Source of the DNA: Bacteroidaceae bacterium
GTDB lineage: Bacteria; Bacteroidota; Bacteroidia; Bacteroidales; Bacteroidaceae
Direction of reading: 5' to 3'
Assembly: GCA_017935785.1 (NCBI GenBank)
Contig: JAGBGU010000001.1
Location: 1-44,880, forward strand
Length of the DNA: 44,880 nucleotides
The notes under the pieces are model-generated. The model was given only the letters and a program-made list of their open reading frames with translations, was not told where the DNA came from and ran no database searches. Positions 23,767-32,938 of this stretch are shown piece after piece. Positions within the stretch are counted from its first letter, which is position 1, and each line of letters opens with the position of its first letter. Both the position numbers and the translations under genes were made by a program.

Positions 23767-26658
23767 TTAATGGCAGAGCATGTAGTACGGGCAGTTTTTA
23801 CAGGTGTCAGGATGGCAGGTTTGTGTAAAGGGAACCTGTGGGTTGAAGATCTCGGATAACACAGTCTTAAGCCTTTCCAGAAATTCTTCTGCATAGTCAG
23901 TGAAATCTTCAATGGCCATATTGCCCAGTTTAAGAGAAGGATCATATTCTTTGTCATCAGCGGCTTTCCCTACAAAGAAAAGTGCCGGCATTACGGGATA
24001 CTCTGGATTCTCATGCAGTAATTGTGCGAGAGCATATAGCATTATTTGCAGATAATAGCCGTTCCTGTTCTTTGATGGGATGAAGACCTGGTCCAGACTC
24101 TTTACTTCCTGACTATTACTTCTTCCAGACTTGTAATCTACGATACGGAGTTTGCCGTCCATAATGTCTATGCGGTCTATGCGCCCGCCGACACGAATGG
24201 TGAGCGAACCCGCCGGATTGTCAATGTGCAGCATTATGGAACGATCAGTTTCCATACCGACCATGGTAAATGGTGTGTGCAGTAAGTCGTATCGGAATAG
24301 TTGGGTCAGATAAGTGAGTATTACATTATAATATATAATATGCTCGCCCAGGTAAGTATTGTTGGGTTTGTTTCCGGGCAGGAGTAGGGTCTGAATGCGC
24401 TTTTCACGTTCTTTCTCTTTTCCAACAGGGTGAATCAGATGCACATCGAACATAATGTCGAGCAGGGGTGCAGTGTTCTGTTTGAAGTTTGCTACAAAAG
24501 GATTAAGATATTCGTGACGGATTTCCCGTGTGTTGTAGCGTTCCATAATCTGGTTGTACACAAGTTCTGCCGTGTCGTGCAGTATGGTACCCAGAATGGG
24601 TTGCATATTCGGTTCGTCCGGATTGTCGACTGTCCGCAATTGTGCAACGTACTGATAGTAAAAACGTAAAGGACAGTCTAAATAGCAGTTGATGGCAGAC
24701 GGGCTCAGAGTTTGCACTTCTTTGGCAATCCCACTTCTATATCCTATCGCATATTTAGACAAAAGCTTGTCCATGATTTCTGCATCTTTCTCCACGGCCA
24801 GTTCCTTTATGTCGCTGATTCGGGGCTCTGTGGTCATTCTGTAATTGCGGATGGGTAGATTGGTCTCAGCCTGTAGCTGACGCAGGAATCTGCTCATTTC
24901 ATGGTGTGCATTGCCTGAACAGTGTTCGTTATAAACACAGGTAATATGTTCTGCACGTTGGATTAACCGATAGAAATAGTAGGCATAGACGGCAATCTTA
25001 TGGCGGATGGTGGTCAGCCCGAATGCCTCGCGTAACGAAGCCGGAATCAGACTGCTTTCGTGGATACTTTTGGGCAGTTTCCCCTCTTCCAGGTTAAGAA
25101 TGAGCATATGGCTGAAATCCAGACACCTTGTCTCCAATACTCCCATAATCTGTATGCCCACGGCCGGTTCGCCATGGAAGGGAATGTTTATGCCGTTCAT
25201 GAGGTTGCGCAAGAGCCGGCGTAGGGTAGCCTGTTCCATTTTCAGCGGAACGTCTTCTTGCCGAATAAGCTGTAGCAGTTGTTGCAGCAGCCGGTGTGTC
25301 TGAAATAAGGCCTCGATATACAGTTGTTCATAAAGGTCTGGCTTTTCAATCTTAGCAAAGTGTTTTCCTACTTGCCGTATGAGCATGGCCAGATAATTCA
25401 GCAGCGTTTCGCTATCGCCGCCGGTATATTGCTCGGCATAACCTTGATCGGTCATGTGATAATACGGATGTTTGTGCACTGTACGCAGAAACGAATGTCT
25501 GAATTGTTTTCTGTCCCTGTCGTATCCTTCTGTTTGCAGACTTATAAGGGCAGTCAGAAAGCTGAACACCGGTGTGTCTCTTAGCGGAAATCCCATTGTT
25601 GCGTTCATTGCCTTAGGATGTCCGGGTTCTCCTTCGTGCGGGATGGAATGGAGGAGCGGGAGCAATTGGGTTTCGTCACAGAGGACAATGGCATTGTTTC
25701 TGCTTACCGGGTCAAGTTCGCCTTGCAACCAGGTAGTGGCATAACGCGCTTGGGCATTGTCGAAACTGGTGGAAACATAGGTAATGTCCTTTATTTTGGA
25801 TATGTTGTCAAAAAGTTCCTCCGAGAGTGCGTTGCCCAGAACATTCAGGTTGTGGCGCATGAACAGTCCGGCCTCATTGTTTTCTGCTTGGGTATAGTAT
25901 ATGTCATAGTCCCAGTAGAAACGGGCACGTTGTTCTTTTTTCAGCATGAGCATGAGCTGTTCTTCCACGTCATTAAGCACGTTAAATCCTGCAAATACGA
26001 TATTTTGCGGAAGCTTTGCCAGCATTTCCTGCTGTTGGCCGTAATCTTCAAACCGTTCCACAACACTGCGGAAAAGAGCGCCCTCGTACAGACAACCGCG
26101 CTTTTGCAATTCATCTTTCAGACGTGAATAAAGTCTGAACATGTGCTTCCATAATAAAAGGAACTTGTCTTGAAGGACTGTGCTCCGTTGCATATTGAAG
26201 TGCTGGAAGAAATTACGTAAAGCCTCTTCCTGTTCTGGGGTGAGGTAGGACAAGTCCGACAGCTCCTGAAGGTCATGTATGTTGGCAAACAGGCCTTTGG
26301 CATCGGCAAGATGCTTGTCTATGTCGTCAAAGTCAGCAAGTAGCATCTCGCCCCATCCATAAAACTGGTCTAATGTTTCCGTGGCTTCCTCTCCCAGTTC
26401 TTCGCAGTATATCCGGTAAAGGGTACATACCGCTTCTATACTCTCTGCCCTGGCAAGATCTGTCAGTTTCATGAAGATGTCGCTCATTGTAGCGTAGCGC
26501 GGCGCCCAAACAGGTTCCGGGCTAAGGCGTGCGAGTTCCTGGTTCAGGAACAGACCTGCGCGCTTGTTCGGGAAAACAATGGTTATCTGATGCAGATTCT
26601 TGCCGTATTTCTCCAGTAGGTCGGAAGCTACCAGTGAGAGGAAACTTTGTCTGGACAT
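23767..26658 (-). CDS. AddB-like PD-(D/E)XK nuclease with Fe-S cluster
   Basis: A 963-residue protein related to AddB, a subunit of AddAB-type helicase-nucleases that process double-strand breaks for recombination. The N-terminus has a degenerate helicase-like start (VFPNKRAGLFLNQELARL) and a UvrD-like helical core. The C-terminal nuclease domain begins SPSAINCYLDCPLRFYYQYV, has the nuclease core GGRIDRIDI...LRIVDYKSGR with the catalytic Asp, Asp and Lys, and ends with CHPDTCKNCPYYMLCH. The four-cysteine arrangement (one early Cys plus the C-terminal set) is the iron-sulphur staple of AddB nucleases. No addA gene lies next to it within the window, though the partner is often adjacent. The promoter at 26698-26729 drives it. 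Confidence 0.88.
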   Translation of the reverse strand: MSRQSFLSLVASDLLEKYGKNLHQITIVFPNKRAGLFLNQELARLSPEPVWAPRYATMSDIFMKLTDLARAESIEAVCTLYRIYCEELGEEATETLDQFYGWGEMLLADFDDIDKHLADAKGLFANIHDLQELSDLSYLTPEQEEALRNFFQHFNMQRSTVLQDKFLLLWKHMFRLYSRLKDELQKRGCLYEGALFRSVVERFEDYGQQQEMLAKLPQNIVFAGFNVLNDVEEQLMLMLKKEQRARFYWDYDIYYTQAENNEAGLFMRHNLNVLGNALSEELFDNISKIKDITYVSTSFDNAQARYATTWLQGELDPVSRNNAIVLCDETQLLPLLHSIPHEGEPGHPKAMNATMGFPLRDTPVFSFLTALISLQTEGYDRDRKQFRHSFLRTVHKHPYYHMTDQGYAEQYTGGDSETLLNYLAMLIRQVGKHFAKIEKPDLYEQLYIEALFQTHRLLQQLLQLIRQEDVPLKMEQATLRRLLRNLMNGINIPFHGEPAVGIQIMGVLETRCLDFSHMLILNLEEGKLPKSIHESSLIPASLREAFGLTTIRHKIAVYAYYFYRLIQRAEHITCVYNEHCSGNAHHEMSRFLRQLQAETNLPIRNYRMTTEPRISDIKELAVEKDAEIMDKLLSKYAIGYRSGIAKEVQTLSPSAINCYLDCPLRFYYQYVAQLRTVDNPDEPNMQPILGTILHDTAELVYNQIMERYNTREIRHEYLNPFVANFKQNTAPLLDIMFDVHLIHPVGKEKEREKRIQTLLLPGNKPNNTYLGEHIIYYNVILTYLTQLFRYDLLHTPFTMVGMETDRSIMLHIDNPAGSLTIRVGGRIDRIDIMDGKLRIVDYKSGRSNSQEVKSLDQVFIPSKNRNGYYLQIMLYALAQLLHENPEYPVMPALFFVGKAADDKEYDPSLKLGNMAIEDFTDYAEEFLERLKTVLSEIFNPQVPFTQTCHPDTCKNCPYYMLCH

Positions 26659-26697
26659 TACTATATTCTAATTTAGGAAACAGGGTTATGCAAAGGA

Positions 26698-26729
26698 CAA
26701 AGTTACGGGATTTTGTCCGGCAGACCAAG
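26698..26729 (-). promoter_or_regulatory. Promoter for the AddB-like gene, inside a palindrome
   Basis: On the minus strand, CTTG (26729-26726; one mismatch to TTTG), a 20-base spacer and TAACTTTG (26705-26698) match the Bacteroidetes promoter. Transcription would start near 26691, about 33 bases before the ATG. The -7 element sits inside an inverted repeat, GGACAAA (26695-26701) with TTTGTCC (26712-26718), which could be a regulator site. Confidence 0.7.
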
Positions 26730-26843
26730 GTTGGAGTAAAAAACTTATGCGCTAATAGCCTGAACAATGTTAATTTTTATTAAATCTATACGGTCTGTGT
26801 ATAGGTTTTGTAATTTATTCATGACATTTATGTCTATAATATG

Positions 26844-26851
26844 TACTTTTG
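26844..26851 (+). promoter_or_regulatory. -7 promoter element for the efflux operon
   Basis: TACTTTTG exactly matches TAnnTTTG and lies 20 bases before the ATG at 26871. This places transcription start near 26857 and rules out an upstream in-frame ATG at 26841, which would precede the transcript. A 12-base palindrome, GACATTTATGTC (26823-26834), lies just upstream and could be an operator. Confidence 0.65.
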
Positions 26852-26870
26852 CCCTTACATAGACATCAGC

Positions 26871-27587
26871 ATGATTAAATTATCCGGCATTCACAAGACA
26901 TATGAGGGCGTTCAGCCGCTCCATGTACTAAAAGGGATCGACCTTCATATAAAAAAAGGCGAGTTTGTGGCTATAATGGGTGCCAGTGGCTCGGGTAAGA
27001 GTACGCTGCTCAATATTCTGGGGATACTGGACGATTACGATGAAGGGGAATATCTGTTGGATGAAACTCCAATCCGTCATCTTAAGGAAAAGAAAGCCGC
27101 TTATTACAGAAATCGCATGATAGGCTTTATTTTCCAAAGTTTCAATCTTATTGCTTTCAAGGACGCCATGGAGAATGTGGCTCTTCCGCTCTTTTATCAG
27201 GGTGTGTCGCGGCGCAAACGCAACGAATTGGCCATGCAGTATCTTGAAAAGGTGGGTCTGCGCGACTGGGCGCATCATTACCCCAACGAACTTTCTGGCG
27301 GGCAGAAGCAACGTGTGGCCATTGCCCGCGCCTTGATTACACAGCCCCGAATAATCCTTGCCGATGAGCCCACCGGTGCATTGGATAGCCGCACCTCTGT
27401 GGAGGTAATGGAATTGCTCAAGGCGTTGCACCGCCAGGGAATGACCATTGTGGTGGTTACACACGAGAGCGGAGTGGCATACCAGACTCAGAAGATTGTA
27501 CACATCAAGGATGGCCTGATTGAACGGATAGAGGATAATGTGGACCCGTCGGCATCGCCGTTCGGAAATGGAAGTGTAATGAAATAA
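26871..27587 (+). CDS. ABC transporter ATPase, MacB/LolD type
   Basis: A 238-residue cytoplasmic ATP-binding subunit of a MacB/LolD-like (type VII, mechanotransmission) ABC transporter. Walker A is GASGSGKST (37-45), the Q-loop lies in [10 protein letters not shown], the signature is [15 protein letters not shown], Walker B is [13 protein letters not shown], and the H-loop is VVTHE. The start at 26871 is set by the promoter element and by homology beginning at [11 protein letters not shown]. First gene of a five-gene operon with two FtsX-like permeases, a MacA-like adaptor and a TolC-like channel: a tripartite efflux system. The cargo is unknown. Confidence 0.93.
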   Translation: MIKLSGIHKTYEGVQPLHVLKGIDLHIKKGEFVAIMGASGSGKSTLLNILGILDDYDEGEYLLDETPIRHLKEKKAAYYRNRMIGFIFQSFNLIAFKDAMENVALPLFYQGVSRRKRNELAMQYLEKVGLRDWAHHYPNELSGGQKQRVAIARALITQPRIILADEPTGALDSRTSVEVMELLKALHRQGMTIVVVTHESGVAYQTQKIVHIKDGLIERIEDNVDPSASPFGNGSVMK

Positions 27588-27602
27588 AGGAGGTTCCGTC
27601 CG

Positions 27603-28856
27603 ATGGATTTGCTTTACGAAATATGGGGTTCTGTCATGCGCAACAAGATGCGCACTTTGGCTACGGGCATTGCAGTAGCGAGTGGGCTGTTCCTCCTTAT
27701 CGTATTGCAGGGGGCTGGTAATGGAATCATCCATACGTTCGACCGTAACCGCGGCGGTTTCTCTTTCGATGCCATCCATGTGTGGGGCGGTTGGACCAGC
27801 CGCGCCTATGATGGGATGGAACGTGGCAGGCGGATTGTCCTTGACAACCGTGCAGAGGATATGGTGAATCTCCGTTTCCCTGCAGAGACAAAGGGAGTTA
27901 CCTCCATTATCAGCCAATCCGGATTGACGGTCTCTTACGGCACGGAATACCTGGCCAGCGTGGAACTTGAGGGAATCCATCCCCGATATGCAGATATGGC
28001 ATCGCTGAAGATTGTCCGCGGGCGTATGATTCACGATTTGGATGTGGCCGAGCGGCGCAAGGTTATACTGTTAAGCGAGAAAAGGGAGAAGGAACTGTCG
28101 CCCCGAGGCAAATCTCTGCTTAACGAATATCTTTTGCTGGACGGAAAGTATTTTCTTGTGGTGGGTCTGTACGAAGATGACCAGATGTCCTCGCAAACCA
28201 CGCTTTACACTCCTTATACAACTGTTCAAACCTTATACGGCCGCGGAACGGCCATTGACGAGCTTATGATATCAGGGAAAGGCTTGGATACGGAACAAAA
28301 GAACGAACTGTTTGAAACCCGCTTACGCCAAGGGCTGGGAAAGATTCACACCTTCCATCCCGAGGATCAAAGCGCTGTATGGATATGGAACCAGGCCCGC
28401 GACAACGAGCAGATGAACCGCGCAAGCTCCATTCTGCAGATTTCGCTGTGGATCCTGGGTATGCTCACCCTTATAAGCGGAGTGGTGGGCGTAAGCAATA
28501 TTATGCTGATTTCCGTTAAGGAACGCACACGCGAATTTGGTATTCGCAAGGCTTTGGGCGCCACGCCCTGGAATATTATCCGCATGATAATTTTCGAAAG
28601 CATAGTGATTACCGGCACATTCGGATATGTGGGCATGTTTGCCGGTGTGGCGTTCTGCTCGTATATGGATGCCAGTGTGGGAAACCGTACTCTGGATATC
28701 GGAGTGGACAAGTTGCAGTATTTCGTAGACCCTACCGTAGATATCTCCACCTGCCTGTGGGCCACGCTTGTCATGATAGTTTCCGGTGCCGTTGCCGGTT
28801 TCTTTCCGGCACATAAGGCATCATCAGTCAAACCCATTGAAGCTTTGCGTGCATGA
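27603..28856 (+). CDS. MacB-like ABC permease (FtsX fold), first copy
   Basis: A 417-residue inner-membrane permease. One N-terminal membrane helix (LATGIAVASGLFLLIVL) leads into a large periplasmic MacB_PCD domain (about 45-270). Three C-terminal helices follow (ILGMLTLISGVVGVSNIMLI; FESIVITGTFGYVGMFAGVA; ATLVMIVSGAVAGFFPAHKA). The cytoplasmic loop KERTREFGIRKALGATP is the FtsX coupling motif. It lies 15 bp after the ATPase gene and overlaps the second permease by 4 bp (ATGA), so the two are translationally coupled. The two permeases probably form a heterodimer. Confidence 0.92.
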   Translation: MDLLYEIWGSVMRNKMRTLATGIAVASGLFLLIVLQGAGNGIIHTFDRNRGGFSFDAIHVWGGWTSRAYDGMERGRRIVLDNRAEDMVNLRFPAETKGVTSIISQSGLTVSYGTEYLASVELEGIHPRYADMASLKIVRGRMIHDLDVAERRKVILLSEKREKELSPRGKSLLNEYLLLDGKYFLVVGLYEDDQMSSQTTLYTPYTTVQTLYGRGTAIDELMISGKGLDTEQKNELFETRLRQGLGKIHTFHPEDQSAVWIWNQARDNEQMNRASSILQISLWILGMLTLISGVVGVSNIMLISVKERTREFGIRKALGATPWNIIRMIIFESIVITGTFGYVGMFAGVAFCSYMDASVGNRTLDIGVDKLQYFVDPTVDISTCLWATLVMIVSGAVAGFFPAHKASSVKPIEALRA

Positions 28857-30115
28857 TACCCATCAGAATAGACCGTGACCAGTGGGGCGAGATCACAGAA
28901 TCGCTCATGCGCAACAAGACGCGTGCGTTTCTGACGGCGTTCGGTATCTTTTGGGGCATATTCATGTTGCTCCTTTTGATGGGCGGCGGCAAGGGAATGG
29001 AGAATATGCTGTCATCCAATTTCGCAGGGTTTGCCTCGAATTCCGGATTCATGTTCAGCCAGCAGACCAGCAAACCCTACCAGGGCTTCCGAAAAGGGCG
29101 GTGGTGGTCTATACAGGTGCCCGATGTGGAGCGTGTCCGCCATGCTGTCCCCGAGGCCGATGTGGTAACGCCCACCGTCCGTATATGGGGACGGACGGCC
29201 GTAAACGATGCCCATAGCTGTAACATAAGCATATGCGGACAGTACCCTGAATATGATCGGGTGGACAACCCCAAACTGGTTTATGGACGGGGGATAAGCG
29301 AAGTGGACATAGCACAGCGGCGCAAGGTCTGTGTCATAGGCTCGCGTATCCATCAGGAGCTGTTCACTCCCACTGAGAATCCTTGCGGAAAGACTTTCCA
29401 GATTGATGGCATTTACTATACTGTAGTGGGTGTGAGCGGGAAGACCGAGGGCGGCATGAGCCTGGGCGGCAATGCCTCGACAACGGTGCTCATGCCCTAT
29501 ACTACGTTGCAGCAGGCCTATAACATAGGCTCGCGAGTGGATATCCTTTGCCTTACAGCCCGTTCCGGTTATGACATGGGACAAGTACAGAAAAAGGCCG
29601 AGGCAGTACTTAAACGCGCCCACCGCATACACCCCGATGACAAGCAGGCTGTGAACATGGTCAATGCCGAGGCGATGTTCTCCATGATGGACGAGTTATT
29701 CGGCGGAATTGGAATTCTGGTGTGGATGATCGGTGTGGGCACGCTGTTGTCCGGTGTCATTGGGGTGAGCAACATTATGGTGGTTACGGTCAAGGAACGC
29801 ACTACCGAGATTGGTATCCGCCGCGCCATCGGAGCCACGCCGGCAGACATTATTTTCATGGTTATGAGCGAGAGCGTAGTACTTACGCTACTGGCCGGAA
29901 TGAGCGGCATAACCATGGCCGTGCTCCTTTTGCATGGGGTCGACCAGATTTACACCCAGATGAATCCGACGGCTGAACCCAATTCCTTCCAGATTACCTT
30001 TTCCACAGCTTTGGCTGCGGCTGGAACGCTTTCGTTCCTGGGTGTCCTGGCCGGACTGGCCCCTGCCTACCGGGCCATGCGTATCAAACCTGTGGATGCC
30101 ATGCGTGAAGAGTGA
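28853..30115 (+). CDS. MacB-like ABC permease (FtsX fold), second copy
   Basis: A 420-residue paralogue of the preceding gene with the same layout: N-terminal helix (FLTAFGIFWGIFMLLLLMGG), MacB_PCD periplasmic domain and three C-terminal helices. The FtsX coupling loop reads KERTTEIGIRRAIGATP. The start ATG overlaps the previous stop codon (ATGA). Having two different permeases with one ATPase is common in Bacteroidales efflux loci, where MacB is split and duplicated. Cargo unknown; candidates by family are peptides, antimicrobial compounds or lipoproteins. Confidence 0.92.
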   Translation: MIPIRIDRDQWGEITESLMRNKTRAFLTAFGIFWGIFMLLLLMGGGKGMENMLSSNFAGFASNSGFMFSQQTSKPYQGFRKGRWWSIQVPDVERVRHAVPEADVVTPTVRIWGRTAVNDAHSCNISICGQYPEYDRVDNPKLVYGRGISEVDIAQRRKVCVIGSRIHQELFTPTENPCGKTFQIDGIYYTVVGVSGKTEGGMSLGGNASTTVLMPYTTLQQAYNIGSRVDILCLTARSGYDMGQVQKKAEAVLKRAHRIHPDDKQAVNMVNAEAMFSMMDELFGGIGILVWMIGVGTLLSGVIGVSNIMVVTVKERTTEIGIRRAIGATPADIIFMVMSESVVLTLLAGMSGITMAVLLLHGVDQIYTQMNPTAEPNSFQITFSTALAAAGTLSFLGVLAGLAPAYRAMRIKPVDAMREE

Positions 30116-30123
30116 AATAACAG

Positions 30124-30159
30124 ATAAAGAAAACAAATAAAGAAAACAAATAAAGAAGA
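30124..30159 (+). repeat. Short 13-bp tandem repeat in the adaptor-gene leader
   Basis: ATAAAGAAAACAA occurs twice in tandem (30124-30136, 30137-30149) and a third partial copy begins at 30150 (ATAAAGAAGA). It fills the gap between the second permease and the adaptor gene, just before the adaptor start codon. Copy-number slippage here would change the spacing to the start codon. The effect is unknown. Confidence 0.6.
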
Positions 30160-30166
30160 ATACGCT

Positions 30167-31264
30167 ATGATAAAGAAGATTTTCAGATGGCTGTTGATTG
30201 CCGTCGCCGTGATGGTTTTTGCCGGCACTTTTGTGTTCCTGTACCAAAAGTCCAGGCCCAAGGAGAAGGTCTATAACGTACATCCGGCAGTCAAGATGGA
30301 TCTGGAGAAGAAAACCATTGTGAACGGTAAGATAGAACCGCGCGACGAAGTTAACATCAAGCCGCAGATTTCCGGCATTATCACCGAACTGTACAAGGAA
30401 GCCGGAGAGCAGGTAAAGAAGGACGAGGTCATTGCCAAGGTAAAGGTAATCCCTGATATGGGCAATCTCAGTGCGGCGGAGCACCGTGTGCGCCAGGCCG
30501 AAGTGAGCATGAACCAGGCCCAGACCGACTATGACAGAATGAGCAAGCTCTTTGAGCAGAAGGTGGTCAGCAAGGAAAATTTTGAGAAACAGGAGGTGGC
30601 GTACCGCCAGGCCCAACTTGAGCTGTCCAGTGCCCGCGATGCATTGAACATCGTTCGCGAGGGCATCTCTCTCAGCAATGCCAGTCTGAGCACCACCCTT
30701 ATCCGCTCCACCATTGACGGTCTCATTCTGGACGTGCCTGTCAAGGTGGGAAACAGCGTGATTCTCAGCAACAGTTTCAATGACGGAACCACCATTGCCA
30801 CTGTAGCGGATATGGGTAATCTCATTTTCAGGGGACAGATTGACGAAACCGAGGTAGGACGTATATCAGAGGGCATACCCGTCATTATTTCGGTGGGTGC
30901 GCTCCCCGATGTGCGCCTGGATGCCACGCTTGAATACATCAGTCCCAAAGGAGTGGAACAGAACGGGGCCAACCAGTTCGAGATAAAGGCTGCCATTACC
31001 TTGCCACAGGGCGTGACTATCCGTAGCGGTTACAGCGCCAATGCCGAGATTGTACTGGAACGTGCCGAGCAATGTCTGGGCATACCCGAGGCCACGCTTG
31101 AATTTGCCGGCGACACCACGTTTGTGTATGTCCTGACTGACAGCGTGCCGGTGCAGCAGTACGAGCGTACCCGCATAGCTACCGGACTGAGCGACGGTGT
31201 GAACATTCAGGTTCGCGAAGGTCTGAAGGAAGGCGATTTGGTAAGAGGAATGATTAAGGAGTAA
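30167..31264 (+). CDS. MacA-like periplasmic adaptor (HlyD family)
   Basis: A 365-residue membrane-fusion protein. An N-terminal anchor (WLLIAVAVMVFAGTFVFLY) is followed by the split lipoyl (biotinyl-like) domain (VNIKPQISGIITELYKEAGE), a coiled-coil hairpin of about 100-175 (Gln/Ala/Arg-rich heptads, EHRVRQAEVSMNQAQTDYDR) and the second lipoyl half (STIDGLILDVPVKVGNSV). Beta-barrel and membrane-proximal domains complete it. It would link the inner-membrane permease pair to the TolC-like channel across the periplasm. It lies 5 bp before the channel gene. Confidence 0.92.
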   Translation: MIKKIFRWLLIAVAVMVFAGTFVFLYQKSRPKEKVYNVHPAVKMDLEKKTIVNGKIEPRDEVNIKPQISGIITELYKEAGEQVKKDEVIAKVKVIPDMGNLSAAEHRVRQAEVSMNQAQTDYDRMSKLFEQKVVSKENFEKQEVAYRQAQLELSSARDALNIVREGISLSNASLSTTLIRSTIDGLILDVPVKVGNSVILSNSFNDGTTIATVADMGNLIFRGQIDETEVGRISEGIPVIISVGALPDVRLDATLEYISPKGVEQNGANQFEIKAAITLPQGVTIRSGYSANAEIVLERAEQCLGIPEATLEFAGDTTFVYVLTDSVPVQQYERTRIATGLSDGVNIQVREGLKEGDLVRGMIKE

Positions 31265-31269
31265 ATGCC

Positions 31270-32583
31270 ATGAAGGAGAAATATCTGCTCATTCCGTGCC
31301 TGTTATTCCTGGCTGCAGGCGCATTTGCCCAACAGAAATGGGATCTTCAGCAATGTATAGCCCATGCTCAGGCTCATAACATACAGCTGAAGCAACAGGA
31401 ACAGGTTGTAAAGAACCAGGAAATCAGCCTCAGTTCTGCCCGCAACAGCCGTTTGCCAGGCGTGGACGCCTCGGCGTCGCAAAGTTTCAATTTCGGCCGC
31501 GGACTGACCATAGAGAACACATACGTCAACCGCAATACGCTGAGTACATCCTTCAGTGCCAATGCCAGCATGTCCCTTTATGACGGCGGACAGATAACAC
31601 GCAACATACAGGTACAGAAACTGCAGCTCGAGGCCAATATGGCCGACCTGACCCGTGCGCAGGAGGATTTGAGCCTGCAGGTGGCTTCGGTCTATCTTGA
31701 AGTCCTGTTCCAGGAAGAGCTGTGGGGAGTGGCCCGGCAGCAATGCCGCTTGTCCGCTGCTCAGGCCGACCGCATACGCAAACTGCTCGATGCCGGCAAG
31801 GCGTCTGAAAGCGAGTGGGCTGATGCCAAGGCGTTGGCGGCGGCGGATGAAATGTCCGTTACACAGGCCGAGAACAATTACCGTCTGTCCCTGCTGAGCC
31901 TGTCCCAACTGCTGGAACTGCCTTCGCCCGAGGAGTTCTCGGTGGTGAAGCCCGACCTGCCGCCGGCGGCAGATGTGGTATTGCCCCTGCCCGATGCCGT
32001 AATGGCCGAAGCGGTGGGCATAAAGCCCGAGATAAAGGCCGTAGAGTATAGGGTAAAGGGTGCGGAACGCAGCATACAGCTGGCCAAGACCGGTTATTAT
32101 CCGAAACTCAGTCTGGGCGCCGGCCTGGGAACCAGCTATTACAAGACATCCGGCTACGAGAGCACTGCCTTCGGACGGCAGATGAAGGACAATTTCAACC
32201 GTTACATCGGTCTTTCGCTCAGCGTGCCTGTGTTCAACCGTCTGCAGACACGCAATCAGATACGCTCTGCCCGCGTTCAGCTTTATTCCCAGCAGCTGGC
32301 ATTGCAGCAGACACACAAGGACATATACAAGGAAATACAGCAGGCCTACTACAATGCCGTGGCGGCACAGCGGCAGTGCCAGAGTGCTGTGGCGGCAGAG
32401 GAAGCCTCGCAGGCGGCCTTTGCTCTGACTGCCACAAAGTATGAGAACGGACAGGCCACCGCAACGGAGTTCCAGGAGGCCAAAATCCGTCTGGCCAAAG
32501 CGCAGTCCGACGGTCTTCAGGCACGTTATTCCTTCTTCTTCCGCACCAAGATTCTTGATTTCTACCGCGGCGTTCCGTTTTGA
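31270..32583 (+). CDS. TolC-like outer-membrane efflux channel
   Basis: A 437-residue outer-membrane efflux protein (OEP family). The signal peptide MKEKYLLIPCLLFLAAGAFA is followed by two internally repeated halves, each with long coiled-coil helices (about 20-215 and 235-430). WDLQQCIAHAQAHNIQLKQQ is the typical start of the first OEP repeat, with a matching beta-strand segment, LPGVDASASQSFNFGRGLT. It ends in an aromatic residue (YRGVPF), as expected for BAM-assembled barrels. It is the last gene of the efflux operon; 47 bp past its stop begins the 42-bp repeat array. Confidence 0.92.
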   Translation: MKEKYLLIPCLLFLAAGAFAQQKWDLQQCIAHAQAHNIQLKQQEQVVKNQEISLSSARNSRLPGVDASASQSFNFGRGLTIENTYVNRNTLSTSFSANASMSLYDGGQITRNIQVQKLQLEANMADLTRAQEDLSLQVASVYLEVLFQEELWGVARQQCRLSAAQADRIRKLLDAGKASESEWADAKALAAADEMSVTQAENNYRLSLLSLSQLLELPSPEEFSVVKPDLPPAADVVLPLPDAVMAEAVGIKPEIKAVEYRVKGAERSIQLAKTGYYPKLSLGAGLGTSYYKTSGYESTAFGRQMKDNFNRYIGLSLSVPVFNRLQTRNQIRSARVQLYSQQLALQQTHKDIYKEIQQAYYNAVAAQRQCQSAVAAEEASQAAFALTATKYENGQATATEFQEAKIRLAKAQSDGLQARYSFFFRTKILDFYRGVPF

Positions 32584-32630
32584 ACGATGGACGAAATCCG
32601 CTCATCGTTTCGCCTCTGTCCTGTATAATC

Positions 32631-32938
32631 GGGTAGCCGTTTGGGGTTTCCAAGAGCTTCCGCGGCCAGAACGGGTAGCCGTTTGGGGCTTCCAAGAGCT
32701 TCCGCGCTCAGAACGGGTAGCCGTTTGGGGTTTCCAAGAACTTCCGCGCTCAGAACGGGTAGCCGTTTGAGGCTTCCAAGAGCTTCCGCGGCCAGAACGG
32801 GTAGCCGTTTGAGGCATCCAAGAGCTTCCGCGGCCAGAACGGGTAGCCGTTTGGGGTTTCCAAGAGCTTCCGCGCTCAGAACGGGTAGCCGTTTGGGGTT
32901 TCCAAGAGCTTCCGCAGCCAGAACGGGTAGCCGTTTTA
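32631..32938. repeat. 42-bp tandem repeat array (7 full units plus a partial)
   Basis: Units begin at 32631, 32673, 32715, 32757, 32799, 32841 and 32883, exactly 42 bp apart; a partial unit at 32925-32938 runs into the GH10 stop codon. Every unit starts GGGTAGCCGTTTG(G/A)GG and continues to CCAAGAGCTTCCGCG, ending CCAGAAC or CTCAGAAC. Differences are few and recur in patches, which suggests expansion by slippage or recombination. At each junction AACGG-GTAG-CCGTT makes a small hairpin. The array fills the space between convergent tolC-like and GH10 genes, where no ordinary terminator is seen. Several frames are open through it because 42 is divisible by three; I do not regard them as genes. 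Confidence 0.95.

Noticed and set aside
26841..26870. Upstream in-frame ATG of the efflux ATPase
   Set aside because: It lies before the predicted transcription start; family homology begins at 26871.
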